Shown: piece after piece, positions 33,101 through 47,966 of the stretch
Position numbering within the stretch: position 1 is the first letter of the stretch
Layout of the letters: every line of letters begins with the position of its first letter
Origin: Parus major
Lineage: Eukaryota > Chordata > Aves > Passeriformes > Paridae
NCBI RefSeq assembly: GCF_001522545.3
Contig: NC_031799.1
Location: 43,065,645 to 43,129,644, forward strand
Direction: 5' to 3'
DNA length: 64,000 nucleotides
The notes under the pieces: generated by a model
Told to the model about the DNA's origin: nothing
The model's input: the letters and a program-made list of their open reading frames with translations, nothing else
Database searches by the model: none
Position numbers and translations under genes: made by a program

Positions 33101-36100
33101 TTGACATTGTGCAATTCTGAATGCTTTTCTAGCACCTGCCACAAGATCCCAGATTTAAAATGAAAGCACAGCTCAAACTTTCTTGTCTTTGATACTCTTC
33201 TGCAGTGTTTCCAAACTGAGTGCATATAATGTCAGGTCATGATCTGCTCAGGCACTAGGTTAAATATTGGCTCTGGATGACTTCTCACAAATAATGCCAG
33301 CATTTCTTGGCAGTAAATACATTCATATTTCTGGGACACCAGAACAAACTGCATAATTGCACTAATGTAAATAGCACCCAATAAAAATTAAAACAAATCA
33401 ACTAGCAGAAAAAACAACCTCAGAGAAAGGCATGCACTACACATGTACCTCATTTATCATCTGGGAAGGTATGAGACCAAAACAATCCCAAGCAAACTCC
33501 ACTGCTTCCCTTGCCCTTCTTGCAGGCAGGCATGGGCAATGGGAGCCATCTCAGGGATGCTCTCACATAGCTCCAGCTCACTGCTCTGTGTGGTGCACTA
33601 ACCACATGTCTCAGGTGGTTTACTCCTTCCAGATCCTTGCTGAGTCTTGCTTTGAAGCCAGGCATGGTTACACTGATTCTTAAATTCTCCACTGCTGCCA
33701 AGCTGCACAAAAAGAAACAGCATAGCTAGAGTGGTTGGTTCCTGGATCTGAATCAGGGGGCTGATCAGCTTGACAGCCTTGATCAGCCAGGAGGCTTGAC
33801 AGAAATCTAAATTTTAGAGAATTTTATTACATGTCAGCATCAGTTTTGAGTGAAATCAAAACAAAATCAAAACAAGAAGCAAAAAGCAAGAGCAGAAATG
33901 TCTAAGAAGAGGCAAGAAGGAAGGAGGGGTCTTTGATGTTGCAGCAGGTTGTACAGTACTGTACTGTAATATGGTGAAGACAACCATACCAAGACTTGCA
34001 CAACAGGACTGCTAAGCATTCCTTTGATTTTAAATGCACATTTTCTTGACATAGGGAAAATAGAAGTGTGCACCAGAAGCTAGGTATACACTTAAGAGCT
34101 TTACACCGTGTTAGCATCCATTAAAAATATTTACTCCATAACAAAGCAATCCTAAAGAAAAATGTGTACAGACCCACTGTAGAAAGATCACCAAGATTAA
34201 AGAACAAAAAGCAAGATATATATAAAAGTTAAAAAGAAGAAGCGCATATTCAGAAAGAGGAATAAATTAAGAGGAAGAGGAAAAGCAAGGAAGAAGAACT
34301 CTGCTTTAGCAAATTATTCCACCCAGGACACCCACCCACATATTCTTGAATATAACTGAGCTATTATTTATATGCTCATATGACTAATTTTCCCCCTTTC
34401 TAATGTATTTATAACCCAGACATAAAATGAAGCCAAATTTTTTGTTTATCTTGGAAAAATTTTGCCCTTTGCTAGTGAAGTTTTTCAGTACAAGGGTAAA
34501 AAGTAGATCTTAATCTCTCTGATTTTAGTTCCCAGGCCTTAGGAAGGAAATTCAGGTCAGACTCAATGCAGTAGAAAGACTCTGTCTAGTATCAGTCTTC
34601 TCTTAATGTCTTGAGCACAGAGCAGTGATGGAGTAAGCAAATGCCTACACAATGGCTGGTTCAAAATACAAAAAATGCTTGCTTTTTTTTCTCCTCTTCT
34701 TTATTTGTAGAGCTGTGTTCATGTGCCTTTCTGTAGTACTTTGTTTTACTTTTAACATCAGCAAATTTGAAGAGCTGGGAAGAAATCAGGGAAATACTGG
34801 GTAACATTCTTCTGACAGTAATTTTATCTGCATACTTCATGTTAAGCTAAAAAAAAAATTGCTTTTTCATGGCTGGGTATTTTTTAATGAAAGGCTGAAG
34901 CACTTAGTCATGTTCAAAATTGGGTGTCATGTCCCTCTTCCTCCCTTGGATTTGAAAGCATAATCTTGAATTTGCATGGGAGGCATCAGAAGAGGAAAAG
35001 AAGGCAGGACTTCTATCTGGTTTTATCTGGAGCCTCTTGATAGTGTTTTAGCAACCCTCTTGAGACATTTCAGTTGCTCAGTGGTGCCTCTTCTGACCCT
35101 CTGACTAGACCCTGATCATCATTCTGTTTTTAGTCACTTTCTGACAGGATCCCTATGAAGGCACCCCTTCAGCTGTCAAGGTAGTAGTCCCACTGCCTTC
35201 AAGACTTCCTTGGGCATCTCAGGGGTAGGGAAAAATGCAGTTACATGGGAGCATTTTTTTCCAGACAAAGTGTAACTAAGTTGGCAAAGAGCTCTGACAA
35301 GTAGCTTTTACATAACCAGAGAGGAAAACTTGTATTTTCTTACCAAGCTTAGACCAGATGCTTGGACATCTTTGTGTAGGTATGACTAAGTCTCTATGAC
35401 CTTCTCTTCAAACTTATCCTAGCTTGCTGCTGAATCCTGTTTTCCATTTCTTCTTTCATTTCTCTTTTGGCAAAGTTTGCAGAATCCAGCATCCTTCCTC
35501 CTACCAACACCCCTGTACTCCCTGTCCCACGACTGCATAGAACCCTGGTAAATTTGTGTGTTACTCTTTGCCTGACTACCCTGCCTCCACCCAGATAGGA
35601 GACCAGCCTGCATCAGCTACTTCTCTAACGATCCTACAACTTTTGTTTTTTGCCTTATTTGGCTCCACTTAACCCCACCATGTGGAATAAAAGCCCCCAC
35701 ATATGGGGATAAAAAGGTACTGTATGGTAGTATGGACAAAAAAATACAAAACAGGTATTTGAAAGCCCTCCATTAGTTGATCAGAATAAATGGGTCTAGC
35801 TGTGCAACTGTCTTCTCAATTGCAGTGTATGTCCATTTAAAAAAATTGCACAAATCCCCTGTTTGGACTTTCCTCTGTGCCATGATAATATCTTGAGGAC
35901 TTCAGATCTGTATCTTGTCGAAATAATAATCTTTATTCCATATTCTGTTTTTATAGTTTTCACTGCTTATGTACACACAGTACTGTTAAGCAGGAACATG
36001 ATTCTCTCTGCAATGTTTTGTGTGTGTGTTGCTGGGAGGATTCAATTTTTCATGCTTGGCTAGTGTTAGTCAGAAAAAACCCCAAAATGTATATTTTACA

Positions 36101-36624
36101 TAGATGTATTTGAATTCAGTATTTAATGTTTCTAGAGATGAGACAAAAAACATTAAATCCTTGAAGAGAAACACTTGCCTCATTCAATTAAATAGCATAC
36201 TCCATACTGGACTGCAGGAAAGACTATTCATAGAATAAACATTATATTGAGCTCAGGTTTTCTACCATTTTACCAGGCTAGACTTTTTTACATTACATAA
36301 ACTAATGGTGAATGGAAATAAATTCAACTGTTTGTGGAATAAATGCTTGAAGATTTGGAACATGGATTTTATTAATAAATCCCCAAAACTATATTAAAAC
36401 CTGTGTGACTGCAGGAGGATTAATTGTGAGCTCCCTATAGGTCAAACTTGGAGAGTGATGCATTTGAGCCAAATACAACTTCAGTTTTTTATATGATGCA
36501 CTTTCTACACTTTCTACACATTTTAACTTTGAAAGAATCAATACAAGCAAGCAGTGAGGGACTATCACATGAAAGCAGAGACAGCTAAGATCCTTTACTC
36601 CCAATATCATGGCTAATGTATGTC
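30191..36624. other. Intergenic region downstream of LPL; no gene recognised
   Basis: Short open frames only, without recognisable domains. It includes a purine-rich stretch leading into an assembly gap near 31 kb. I see no CR1 tail or LTR here. Confidence 0.65.
30998..31151. other. Assembly gap (154 N)
   Basis: The gap is preceded by repeated GGGAAGG/GCGGGAAG units from about 30959, suggesting a G-rich minisatellite that failed to assemble. Reading frames across it are meaningless. Confidence 0.95.
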
Positions 36625-38345
36625 ACAGTATCAAGGGTTAGGGTTGGAAAGGACCTCTGGCGATTATTTAGTCCAAGACCCCTGCCAAGGCACCAGTGAA
36701 AAGAGTCTGGCCTCATCCTCTGGGCACCTACCCTGGAGATATTTACATGTATTGCTGAGATCCCTGCTCTGTCTTCTCCAGACTAAACAGGCCCAGCTCC
36801 TTCAGTCTCTCCTCATAAGAGAGGTGCTCCAGACCCCAAACAACCACTGTGGCCTCCACTGGACCCTCCCCTGTACTCCTTGTCTTTCTCGTACTGAGGA
36901 GCCCCAAACTGGACACAGCACTCCAGATGTGCCTCACCAGAGTAGAGGGGAACAATCACCTCCCCTCACCTGCTGGCCACACTTTTCTCCATGCTCCCAG
37001 GGTCCCACTGGCCCTGCTGGCTGCAAGGGCACTGCTGGCCCATGGACAGCTTGTTGTCCACCGGGACCCCCAGGTTCTTCTCCACAGAGCTGCTTTCCAG
37101 CAGCTCAGCCCCAGCCTGTGCAGGTGCCTGGGGCTGCTCCTCCCCAGGTGCAGACTCTAAACTTGCCCTTGTTGAACCCCATCAGGTTTCTGTCTGCTCA
37201 GCTCTCCAGCCTATCAAGGTCCCTCTGAGTGGCAGCAAAGCCTTCAGGTGTGTCAGCCACTCCCCCAGTTTCATGTCACCTGCCAGCTGGCTTAGGGCTC
37301 ATACTATCCCTTCATCTGAGTTGTTGATAAACAAGCTGAGTAAGGATGAACTTAATTTCTTTTACATGCTTGGTGACAACCTCCAGAATGATCTGTTCCA
37401 TCCCCTTTCCAGGGATGGAGGTGAGGCTGACTGGGTTGTAGCCTCCCAGTCCTCCTTCTTTCCCCTTTGAAGATGGGAGTATCATTGGCTTTCCTTCAGT
37501 TATTAGGCACCTCTCCCACTCCATGATTTTTTAAAAATAATGGAGACTGGCTTAGCAACATCTGACAGCTCCCTCAGCACACATGGGTGCATCCCATCAG
37601 GCCTGTAGATTTATGGGTGTTTAATCCGCGTAGCTGATCTCTAACCCAACTCTCTACAAACAAGTCTTCCATTCTCCAGCCTTTTTCTGTTACCTCTGAT
37701 GTGTGGGATTCCTGAGGGCTGTTCTCAGCAGTAAAGACTGAAGCAAAGAAGGCATTCAATAATTCTACCTTCTCTGTGTCTTACAACACCAGGACACTCA
37801 TCTGATTCAGCAGCAGCCCCACATTTTCTCTCTTCCTCCTTTTGCTGTTGATATACTTGCAGAAACCCTTCTTGTTGTCCTTGATGTCTCTTGCCAGACT
37901 CAATTCCAAGTGGGCCTCGGCCTTCCTTGACACATCCCTGTGTACTCTGAAGATGTACCTACCATACTTCCACATGGCTTGTCCTTTTCTCTGCATCCTA
38001 TAATTTTTTTCCATTTGAGATTTGCTGGGAGCTCCCTGCTCACCCATGCAGGTCTCATGCCTCCTTTGCTTGATTTCTTGCTCATGGGGATTCATCAGTC
38101 TTAAACTTGGAAGAAATGATGCTTGAACATTGACTAGCTCTCTTGGATCCTGTTCTCTTCTATATCTGTAGCTGATCTGATCCCTCCAAATAGGTCCTTG
38201 AAGAGGCGAAAGCTAGCTCTCCAGAAATCTATGGTTCTAGTCCTGCTTGCTGCTTTGCTTCTTCCATACAGGATCCTGAATTCCCCCATGTCAGTGGCTG
38301 TATCCAACCTTCACATCTTCAGTCACTCATGAGCAAGTGAAACGT
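36625..38345 (-). mobile_element. CR1 LINE fragment, internally deleted
   Basis: Read on the minus strand the copy starts near 38345 within the end of the ORF2 endonuclease region. It continues through a linker with peptide stretches such as LARDIKDNKKGF and MNAFFASVFTAENS, then the first reverse transcriptase block (YNPVSLTSIPGKGMEQ, about 37440-37390). Near 37345 it jumps to the ORF2 C-terminal part (about 37260-36730), and ends with the CR1 3' UTR around 36640. The central reverse transcriptase, including any catalytic site, is missing, and stops and frameshifts occur. It is a dead copy. CR1 is the main avian and reptile LINE. Assignment is by remembered consensus; boundaries are approximate. 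Confidence 0.88.
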
Positions 38346-41300
38346 CTTGACATGTGGGAACACCTAAATCACTGATATAGCACTCAACACAGGGATTTCA
38401 GGTGCTGCTTTGGGGAAAACATTGTACAGCTCTCTGCCTCAAGGAAAGATGACTGCAATGTGACAGTAGCTATGTCAGAAAACATTTAGTGGATGCAAAA
38501 CTTAGAAAGGAATAGCTTGACCCAGGACCAAGAGTAACCACATACTTCTTTTAAAGATTGACACAGAGTAAAGCACATGGCAAGGAAAGTTATGTGAACA
38601 ATATTTCTGTTCTCTTTACCAAAGCATTTTCATTGATTTTTGTAACTTCAATTCCATGCCATCTTCTCCTGTAGAAGAAAACCTGTTAATCCTACTATCA
38701 CCGGGTACAGAGGTGTGAAGTGTAGTAAAGCAGAGCAGACAGGCATACAGCTCTTTAGTATATGCAAGCTGACTGGAAACATAGCTATGTTCCTCTTACC
38801 TCTGCTGAATTAACCACAGAGTACAAACCTCAGAATAAATCTTCTATAAAGAAATGAAAATCCAGTTTAAAACTCTGAGCAACTGGAAGCAACAAGACTT
38901 AACAGAGAGGAGAAGATGACCCTGATCAGTATATGGACTTCAGATATGGTTGTGTGAAAAAGCAATGAAAGAACGATCCTTGCTCTTTAACAATGTTGAG
39001 ACAAATTCACAAATGTAGGGGAGCGTAAACAAGTAAACACTGTATCATTTACTTGCAGTATTTATCAGCACCTTTCACATTTGTTGAAAAACAGTGAGGG
39101 AAAGAGAGAGGAAGGGGGGGAGTCAGTAAGAGAGCTTTCCTAGTAAGTCACTACCCTGAAGACTGAGTACTGAAGATAAGCTAGTCACTGCTGGGCAGTA
39201 CAGGGATATCATGAATACTCACCCTCCCAACCTTGTGAAGCAGAGACAGTGCCCTTCTTATTCAGTCACAGCCCAGCTAGGTCAGAGTTCCTCTACTTCT
39301 TACCAAATCCAATCCAATTCTTACCAGACATACTGGATTGGACTACTACTAACCCCAGACCTTCCTCTTCTCCCTCAAGAACCATGAGGAAAACCCCATT
39401 TTCTTTAAAAGCATGAACAATGAAACAGTAAACTCTGGAATCTGATCCTTTTTCTCTTCTTTTTTTTTTTTCACAAATTTCAATTGACAGGCAGTGTTTC
39501 TAGGATCAGAGGGGTTTTGTCTTTGAAAAATGCCTCAGAATAAAACTGGGGGTGAAAATGTCCTTTTACAGCATTACCAAGAATATTCCCAAGGATATGC
39601 ATGGGAAGCCTTGCAGGTAGGCCAGCAGTCTGGCATTGTAACATCCCTGTGGATGTTAGAAGTGCTGCTGATATGAGAAGAATGGATTGCCAGTCTCCTT
39701 TGCTGGACTTGTCATCACATCTCTGCTCAGTTATTATACAGTGCATGTATGGTAATGTACACACACACATACATCCAGATACACAGGTTTTTAAATTTCC
39801 TGACGGCTACAGCCGAAGAAAACTTCCAGCAGCTCTGCACAAGCTCTTCATGTTGTACAGAGCTGCTAGCTGGTTGCTTCAGGTATTTTGAGCAATTTCT
39901 GCTCTCTTGGGAAATGACAGAGTCAGGTGGACAGGTCTAGAAGCCTTTGATTCTCCTGGAGAGATCAATCCTTGACTACTGCTCCCTAGAAGACCTCCTT
40001 TGTACATTTCCCACAGGAAGTAAAGGAGCTCTGAGCCTGGGCTATTTCCAGAGAGCTGTGGGTAGGCTTCATGTCTCTTTCTGACATATGTTGAAAATGA
40101 CCCTTACACATTATCAGTTCCTGGGAAACTTGTTTGTCTCTTTCAGAGGCCCCATGGTGAGGAGATAAGTTGCTGAGAGCTAGAAGGGGGGGAAATTCCC
40201 AAAGAACACATCTAGAGCTGTCTGAGAGCTGTAAAAATAGCTAAAGTGGTAGTTGCTCTTTTTAATAGTGGCAGTGTACCACTGCCAGCACCAGGCAGCG
40301 CCAGCACCGGTAAAACCACAGACTCTGCAGATATGCCCTTCCCCTTCTGGGGTGGGAAGGCATGGAGCAGCTAACACCAGCAGACAGACTTGGCAACCTA
40401 TGGCTTTGGAAGATACAGCAACTTGAAAGCCGTAGAGGGCTAGGAAAAAATGGTATGCAAATGAAATGAGTGGGCAGTGAGGAGTTACTCACTGTATCCT
40501 TGTCATGTCACCCACCTTCCCAAATATATCTTGTCCCCTGCACCTAGCGTACAAATAAATGCTTAGCTCTTTCCAGTGCCTTCCTGGAGAAGAGTGACCT
40601 CTCTCTCCTTTGTGATCTCAATCCAACTCACTTACATTTTCCAGTTCACTGTTTCTTTTCTGGAGAAGCTCTCCCAGAACAAGGCACACGGGGAAAACCA
40701 GAGAGGAGTAAAGAGCAAGATCTACAAATACCTGTCAAAGTGCCCATGACAATCTCTTCTCACATGGAAATGAAATCTTCCTTTGCTTCCAGGGGAAAAC
40801 AAGGCTCGAAGTCTCTGAGATCAGCAGCCTGCAGTACTACTCCCTCTAAAATCATGACATATACATATAATCCATACGAATATACATATGCATATTTATG
40901 TATATTTGCATACTGACTCGTCTAAACTCCATTCTCTGCTTAGCTTTTCACTTGTTACGGATGCTGCCTGACAGCCACTGTAAAGTAGCCCTCCATGAGA
41001 CTAACATGAGATGGGAATTAAACAATGGAGAAAGGTTACTTTCGGACAAATTCCTACTGCACGGCCAGGGTGGCTATTTGCATGTGACAGCTCCTTGTGC
41101 AGGAGGGAGCACAAGGTTTGGTGCTGAAGGAAGATGCTAGGCTGCTTTGAGCACTTGACTTCAGAAGTAACATTTCTGAAAGGATTGTTTTGGCTATGGA
41201 CCCAGGCAGGCTGAAAAAATAATTTCTGACAGAGCTTAAAAGACTTTTTTTCCCCTAAGATACTGCCAGTTAAGATAGGTTTGGATTGGCATATTATTTT

Positions 41301-44300
41301 CAGGTTTTCCCTCCATTTTGTTACCTAGGTTCTTGTGGGCTCACACCTTCCTGAAGCTTGCATGTCCAACAACCATTAAGGGGTTTTATTCTCAATAGAG
41401 TGTATTTGAGTAATGCAAAGCAGAGATAGTGGGGTAAATTAAATGACTCACCTACACAGACCATGGATGGTTCAGAAAGTGGAAGCAGGTTTCTTAGAGC
41501 TCATAAACATTAATTCATTACCCTCTTTCTTGTCTGGCTCTTCAAATGTTCTTAAGAGAAGAAAAGAATTTTGCAGTCACTTCAGATCCAACCAAGTATG
41601 TCAAAACCTGGGATCTCTGTATAAAGGTATAATGGTAAAAACCATCTTACTTTCAAGAGAAAGTTGAGTCCTGGGAAAGAGAAGGGAACAGAGTGGGGAA
41701 CACCCTTGTTTGACAGACCTGTCTTTCCCATTTTTCTCACTCTGGGTGACTACATGATTTCCTGGAGTCATTAACACAGGATCTGAAAGTCTGAACCCTG
41801 CAGTGTTGAGGAGCACAGAAGAGCATATCTACACTGTTTTGATGTAATTTCTGAATGAAAATTAGCCTTACCCCTTGGGCAGGTGCTTTGGTCTTCTTCC
41901 TATTTCTTTCCAGTCCTTGCTGCACTGTGTCAGGTCAACAGTTCTGCAGTGAGACCTTGGGTCTCAAGACTGTCACAGCAGTCCTAGGGGGTAGAGAAAA
42001 GGTTCTGCAAGTTCTTTATGCGTGCCTTTTCACTGACATTCCCAGCCATGCTGCTGCTATGTGAGGAGCTCCTGTCTCGAAAATGTTTCACCACACTCTC
42101 AAAAAAACCCCAGATATATTATTCTGATCCTACTTTCCACAATACACAATATCTATGCCATGTGGCCAACAAATGTAGCAGGTTCACCAAGCAGCGGTCT
42201 GGAATGTACCCTGGTATGCTGAGGATACCTGTGGCAACTTTCCCTCTTTACAGCCACAGTCCAGATGGTGACAGCAATGCATCGTTGATTTAACCAAAAT
42301 CTGAAGACAAAATACAGGATGTATTCCACAAAAACTGTAGTTTAAAGCTGGGACACCTTAACACAAGGATTTTAGATGCCAGAAGACTATGTGGCTCAGC
42401 AATGATCAGATATCACTTCTGAAGAAAAGTCTATCTAGGCCTGTCATGTAAAGCAATACTGCCTGTAGTACTGGAAATATCTGAGCATCATATGACTAGA
42501 GGATGGGAAATCATCTTGCAGAATCTTGGCTACATTTGCTTTTTTCTGCAGGTGCTTGGTCTTATCAATGTCAGAGAAGGATTACCAGCTGGTAAAACTG
42601 TAGCCTGATCTAGACATTATCATATATTCTAACTGATAGTCCTATTTACATATTATTCACCTTTCACATTAGAGCAATTCTAGTACACTTAAACAAGGTT
42701 TATTTAATGTCTTGGTTCTTAGGTTTACCCTAAGGAGTTGGTTAAAATCAATTGTGTGTAAATTTTCTCTGCTCATTGGGCTTAGAAGAGGGTGGTAGGT
42801 GAGCCCTTTGATATTTTTTCCTTTTCTTTGTTGAAAACCTGAGGTTTCCCAGAGAATAGATACACAGACAGTAACTTTGATTTTCTGTTCTAACAAGTTA
42901 AATAATTTTTGCTCAAACAGAAATTCAAAATTCTCAGTAGTGACAGTGAGGATTTCAGTTTAAAAAACGAAGGCTTCTGGATAAACCATGAAGTGATTTT
43001 TTTGTATCTAGTGTATACATCAACTGTATGCAGGTACAAAGTATGTTAAATGATACTATCTATTGCTAAACTGTTTATACTGAAGGCCAAGGTACACAGT
43101 CCTTGAATGTTCATTCGTTAACATGTTGAGCGAGGCAGGTTTTAAGCAAAGGTTTTTCAAAGGACCTTTGCTGGTTTTCTCTCTCTTGGTCCTACAAAGA
43201 AATTCAGTGTACCAAGATTCCCTGTGAGAGTCATCCTGTCTTACAGTGTAGACACAGCCCAAGTATCTTTCTTGGTAAACGAGTATTAATAGGATCTCAG
43301 ATTTCAAGAGAGTGATGAGACAGACAGAGGCTAATTAGCAGTTTAGGAATGTCTTCACACTTGGTGGATTTTGGCTTAATGGTTTCTCAGCTCATGAAAA
43401 GTTTTCTCATTTGTTCCATGCTGAGGGAATATTGCTCCTGAGGGAATGGTACTGTATTTCTGGAAGACCAATCATTACAACTCAAAGGCTGTACATTAAA
43501 CTGCTCCTTAGTGCCAAGTAACAGATGCTATCATGAGAGAGATGCCCTCTTCCCCTCTAATTCCACTGGGCAGAACTGCTGGGCCCTGTGAAGGTGTATG
43601 GATAATATCATGTACAGCAGCCTAGTAGCAGGCCACATGATAACCTGTCATTCATAATACAGCATCTTGCTATTTCCTTAGGTTTCACAGATTATTCTGT
43701 GCTTCTGATTTCCTCTTCCCCTATTCTAGAGAAGGAAGGTGCTTTGATGACAGATAGGATGTTGTGTCAGAAGAACATAAATTCAGAGAGCATGAATTTC
43801 TCCCACTCTGCAAGTAGCATCTGGGGTTGCCCAAACAGATGACTTTCCCCCCTCTGTTCCTCACCTGACTAGGCAAGGACCTCAGACAGCCATGCTTAAC
43901 AATTAGCAGTCCTCATTAAAGGACCATGAATAGAGGTACCTGGAAACTTCAGGAGAGCGAATCCATGCAAGAACAGGTAGGACTGGTTAATTGCACCAAA
44001 CCAGAACCGGCAAGTGTGACTGCTGTGTGTACTCCTGCAAAACATGTACTTCACTGGGTCACTTGTTTTCTGCAAGGCTTTCCAGAGACGTTGCAATTGC
44101 AAAAAGACAAGCCAGCTGCCCTCTGACATAGAAAAGCAAACGTATGTCAGTGGCTCTTTAGCAGCTTGTGTATACTCAACTGCTCTGCTCTCTGTGTCCC
44201 TATTTCACTCCCAGGCTCAAGCCCTCACTGATCATGTTGCATACATTTGATGTAGCTTCTGGCCTTCTCTCTGAAAATAAGCTGTTGAGAGCACAGTTTG

Positions 44301-47300
44301 TTCTAAATTGTGTATACTGCATTGCACTGTACTGCACATACCTGAGAGTCCTACAGCTTTGTCTCAGCAGGACTTGCATGCTCAAATGCCTCTTGCTCCC
44401 TCTCAAGTGTACTTACCTCACAGTATGGCATTGTCATGGTGATCTGCAAAAAGTGCCTTCTTGACACAGAAAAGGAATGACTGTCCCAGAACAAATACAG
44501 CAGAAATAACAAAACAATTGCTTGAAAAGCCCCAAGGATAAGGTCTCTCAATATATGTTGTGAATTAAGCTATTCCACACAGAAAGTACTGAATCTACAC
44601 CAGCTAGGGACTGGTTTGGAGCCCATGTCCTATCCTTGCTTGTAAAGGCAGCATGAATGGAACCAGTTTAAGGTAGAAGGGAAGTAGTCAAAGCAGTTTT
44701 TCCCCCTGAACTGTCAATTTTCTGGTACACCTCTGTTCTGTTAATCCATTTTTGTTCCCTGAGAAGAGTACTCTGGCATTTATTTATCTGTCATGAATAA
44801 TCTCAGAGCTATGAAGCAGAGTAGAAGAATGGTGGGTTCAGCACAAAGAGAGAAGGCATGGTATAAATGCCACTTAGAAGAACTCTTATCCATTCCTTGA
44901 TCATTCACTTTATTCAACTGAAGGGTTCATGGAATCAGATTAGTTCCTGTGATTACTTTTGTTGTTACAATTGAATTTATCACATACCTAGACCCCTTGG
45001 CAGCACCATGGCATGAATCAGTTCTCACAGCTGCCTAACAACAAGGAACATGGGCAATTTTTCTTTGACCTGTCATATTTTTCTTGCTAACTTGTTTTGA
45101 TGCCATTCCCTAATGGACCAATACTGGTAAATTAGAAATTCCTGCCTATAGCAAACCTTTTCTTATTAAAAGACCTGAAAAGAACAAAATGCTGGGGTTT
45201 TATTATTCTTCTCCTTTCTGGTTCCAGCACACCTGATCTATCCAGTCGAGTAGGGGACAGCAAACTGCTCATAACCGAAGTTATAAAATTCTCAGAGAAT
45301 TCTGGAAGTAGTTCATGCCAGAGGGCCAAGTTAGTGGACTGTAGAATTCTGCAAAATGCAGACAAGGTATGAAGTGCCAACAGACTTAGCTGTCCACTTT
45401 TCTCCGTCTAGTTTTTTATAATTTCCAGATGTTAAGGATGCTGAATCAGACCAAAATTCTTCTATATCCATGGCTGTCCCTTTTCCCAGAAGTAAGCTAG
45501 TCAATGTTGCACTGGTGGGTTTGCATCTGCACTCTCTCATAGTTTGTTCCCTATAAAGACATCTGGGAAGTGTAGGAAGAGTGGCACTGCACCAAAGGAG
45601 TATGAGCAGAAGTGGTGATTTATTACTTTTCCATATAAGGGTAATCAGAGAAGCTGGCAGATTGACATTGGTCTTTGGGAAAGGCACAGAACTGGAGCGG
45701 ATAGTGGGAGGAAGCCTGCCCTATTATCCAGTCACTCTTCTGAGATCCTGTGACAGGACTGCACTCATCCACTGTGAGCAGCTCAGCCCAAAACAGAGAC
45801 CTCATGATATCCACAAGACTATTCTCCACACTCCTCTGAATGCAGAAGTTGTTCCTCCCACAGAGAAGTCCTCTTCTTTTTATTTGCCAGCCATGGATCT
45901 TGAAACCTACTCAGGTCTGAAAATGGGCCTCAGCTTTTGCAGCTAACAGGGCAGCTTCACAAGTGGATGGTGTGGGTTAGAAGTGTTTGCAGTATAGCTG
46001 CTGTACTCTGCACTTCTCCCCAGTCCTCCCCCCAGTCCCCCAGGCAATCTCTTACACTAAATCCTCAGGACAAAGCTTTCTTTTGTCTGAGGCCAGTACA
46101 AATAGCAGAATTCAAGTTTTTCCTTTTAGCCTGAAGAACTGATGTAGCACATAAAGGGTCAGGACTGGAAAAGATCCAAATCCAGCTCTCTGGGGCATCC
46201 TTAACACTGTGTCCTTCATATTTCTTGGAGATGGAAGTGCCAGGCCATGCTAAGAAAGGAACAAAACTGAAAATCATTGATCCTGAAGATAACCACTGCT
46301 GTTTTCTGCCAAGTTTCATTGTGGCGAAATAGGTTGTAGGTCTTTCCTAATTTTGGTCAGGCCACTGCATTTACAGAGAAATGCATGAAGAGATTTAAAG
46401 TAAGAGTTCCCTCTAGAGGAGTGAAGCAATAATGTACACATAATTCTGCATTCTGATAGAGTCCAGGCTCCATATTCTTTACACATACAGGCTGACAGTG
46501 GGAGAAATCCAATTATGAATTCCACTGCCCATGCACATGCAATAAAAATGAAACATCATCAGTTACACAGAAAAAAGCCAGCAGGTCCTTCTGAGTATTA
46601 GCAATGGAAACAGACAACAAAACCCTAAAGCTTCAAGTCTGACCCAGACACAGTTGACACAATTCTGACACTAGAAAGGAAGAAAACCCTATTACTGCAA
46701 AAATGGTGAGAATCCCAGAAAATTATCTGACCGGGTTGTGCTTATATTGTGCATCCCTCCACTGCAGGGCTCAGCAGCTAAACATGAGAGAGAATAAGAA
46801 ATCAAGGCAGAAAAGGGATTAGGTTGTGGTCAAAGTCAAACAGAAGAGCAATCACCTGAACAGAATTTATTTGTATGGAGTAATTTTTGTCCCCATGTCC
46901 TATCACCCACTATTTTTTCATTACAATTTATTCTGAGAAACTTAGTTTTGGGAAATACCTTGTTTCATATTCTCTCAATGCTGCAGAATGCTTTCTTTCT
47001 TAAGAAGTATTCAACAGTATGGAAAGGCTGTACAACTTCTATATGAAACATAATTTTATTTGCTACTTTTTATTTGGGGCTCTGATCACAGTAGGAACAC
47101 TGTGAAAACCAGCTGTGAAGAATTTAAGTTTCCTGTCTTAGCAATATATGTCCAGAAATCTCAAAAGCCATGGAGTTGTCTCATATTTAAACCAAACACA
47201 TGTGAAGGCAGAAGTGACCAGCTAACTTGCACAGGGAAAGGAGACAACAAATGCCTAGCTGGGAAGACAAGAAATATTCTTGGAAGGAAGTTGTATTTCA

Positions 47301-47480
47301 GCAGACTGGTTTATATGGAACCTTTTGTCTGGGGTTGTTTTTGGTTTTTTTTTTCTTTTGAATCTATGGAATTTTTCCCCATAAGTTGCTAGGAAGCTAA
47401 CTATTGGGTACTTATGGGTATTTGAGAAAAACAGAAGCATGGCCAAACCCAGGGGAGAGGGAAGGGGATACCTGGAGATT
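38346..47480. other. Intergenic region; nothing recognised
   Basis: Ordinary AT-rich sequence with short open frames and no repeat or gene I can name. A TA/CA-alternating tract lies at about 40858-40915, and CA-type microsatellite patches at 39758-39772. Confidence 0.6.
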
Positions 47481-47689
47481 TGGACAGGCATAAAGATGGG
47501 GCCGGGGAGCTGCTGTGGCTCTCCTTCTGGATCATGGAGGAGGACAGGCGGGCTGTTGTTTATTGCGAGGAGAATTCCCTGTCACTGCCAGAGCCCAGTC
47601 CTGTACTGCCTTGTCCATGCTGTGGGTGAGCCTCTGCTTGTACGAGCAGCCTCTGAACCGGCACCTTATTAAGAGCTACCTCACTAAAC

Positions 47690-47966
47690 GAGGGACCGAT
47701 CCCCGTCTGCTCGGCTGCCCGGGATCTTGAGCTCAGCTCTCCCTGCCCTGCTGGGAGCCGGGCTGTTGCCGTCCCGCTCCCGCCGCTTCTTCCGCGCTGC
47801 TCCGAGCTTTCGCTGCACTGCAGTCCCGAACCCCTGCCTGCCGAGACATCTTGCGGTCCCAGCTCGGTCCTTCCGCGAGTCCTGCGGGGCCGCCGGAACC
47901 GACTGTCCCAGGGCAGTTTGTGAAGCGAAGCCTCCCCCCATCCCCTCCGGTCCGGGCCGAGCCGCC
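47690..47966. promoter_or_regulatory. Orphan CpG-rich block, cut by a gap
   Basis: CpG dinucleotides are frequent across the block, against an AT-rich neighbourhood, and the sequence runs directly into an assembly gap, after which GC content falls. This looks like half of a CpG island. It is not attached to any coding exon I can recognise, so it may be the promoter of a non-coding or unseen neighbouring transcript. Direction is unknown. Confidence 0.5.

Noticed and set aside
36620..37470. Plus-strand open frames of 202 and 159 codons
   Set aside because: They are antisense readings of the CR1 LINE copy.
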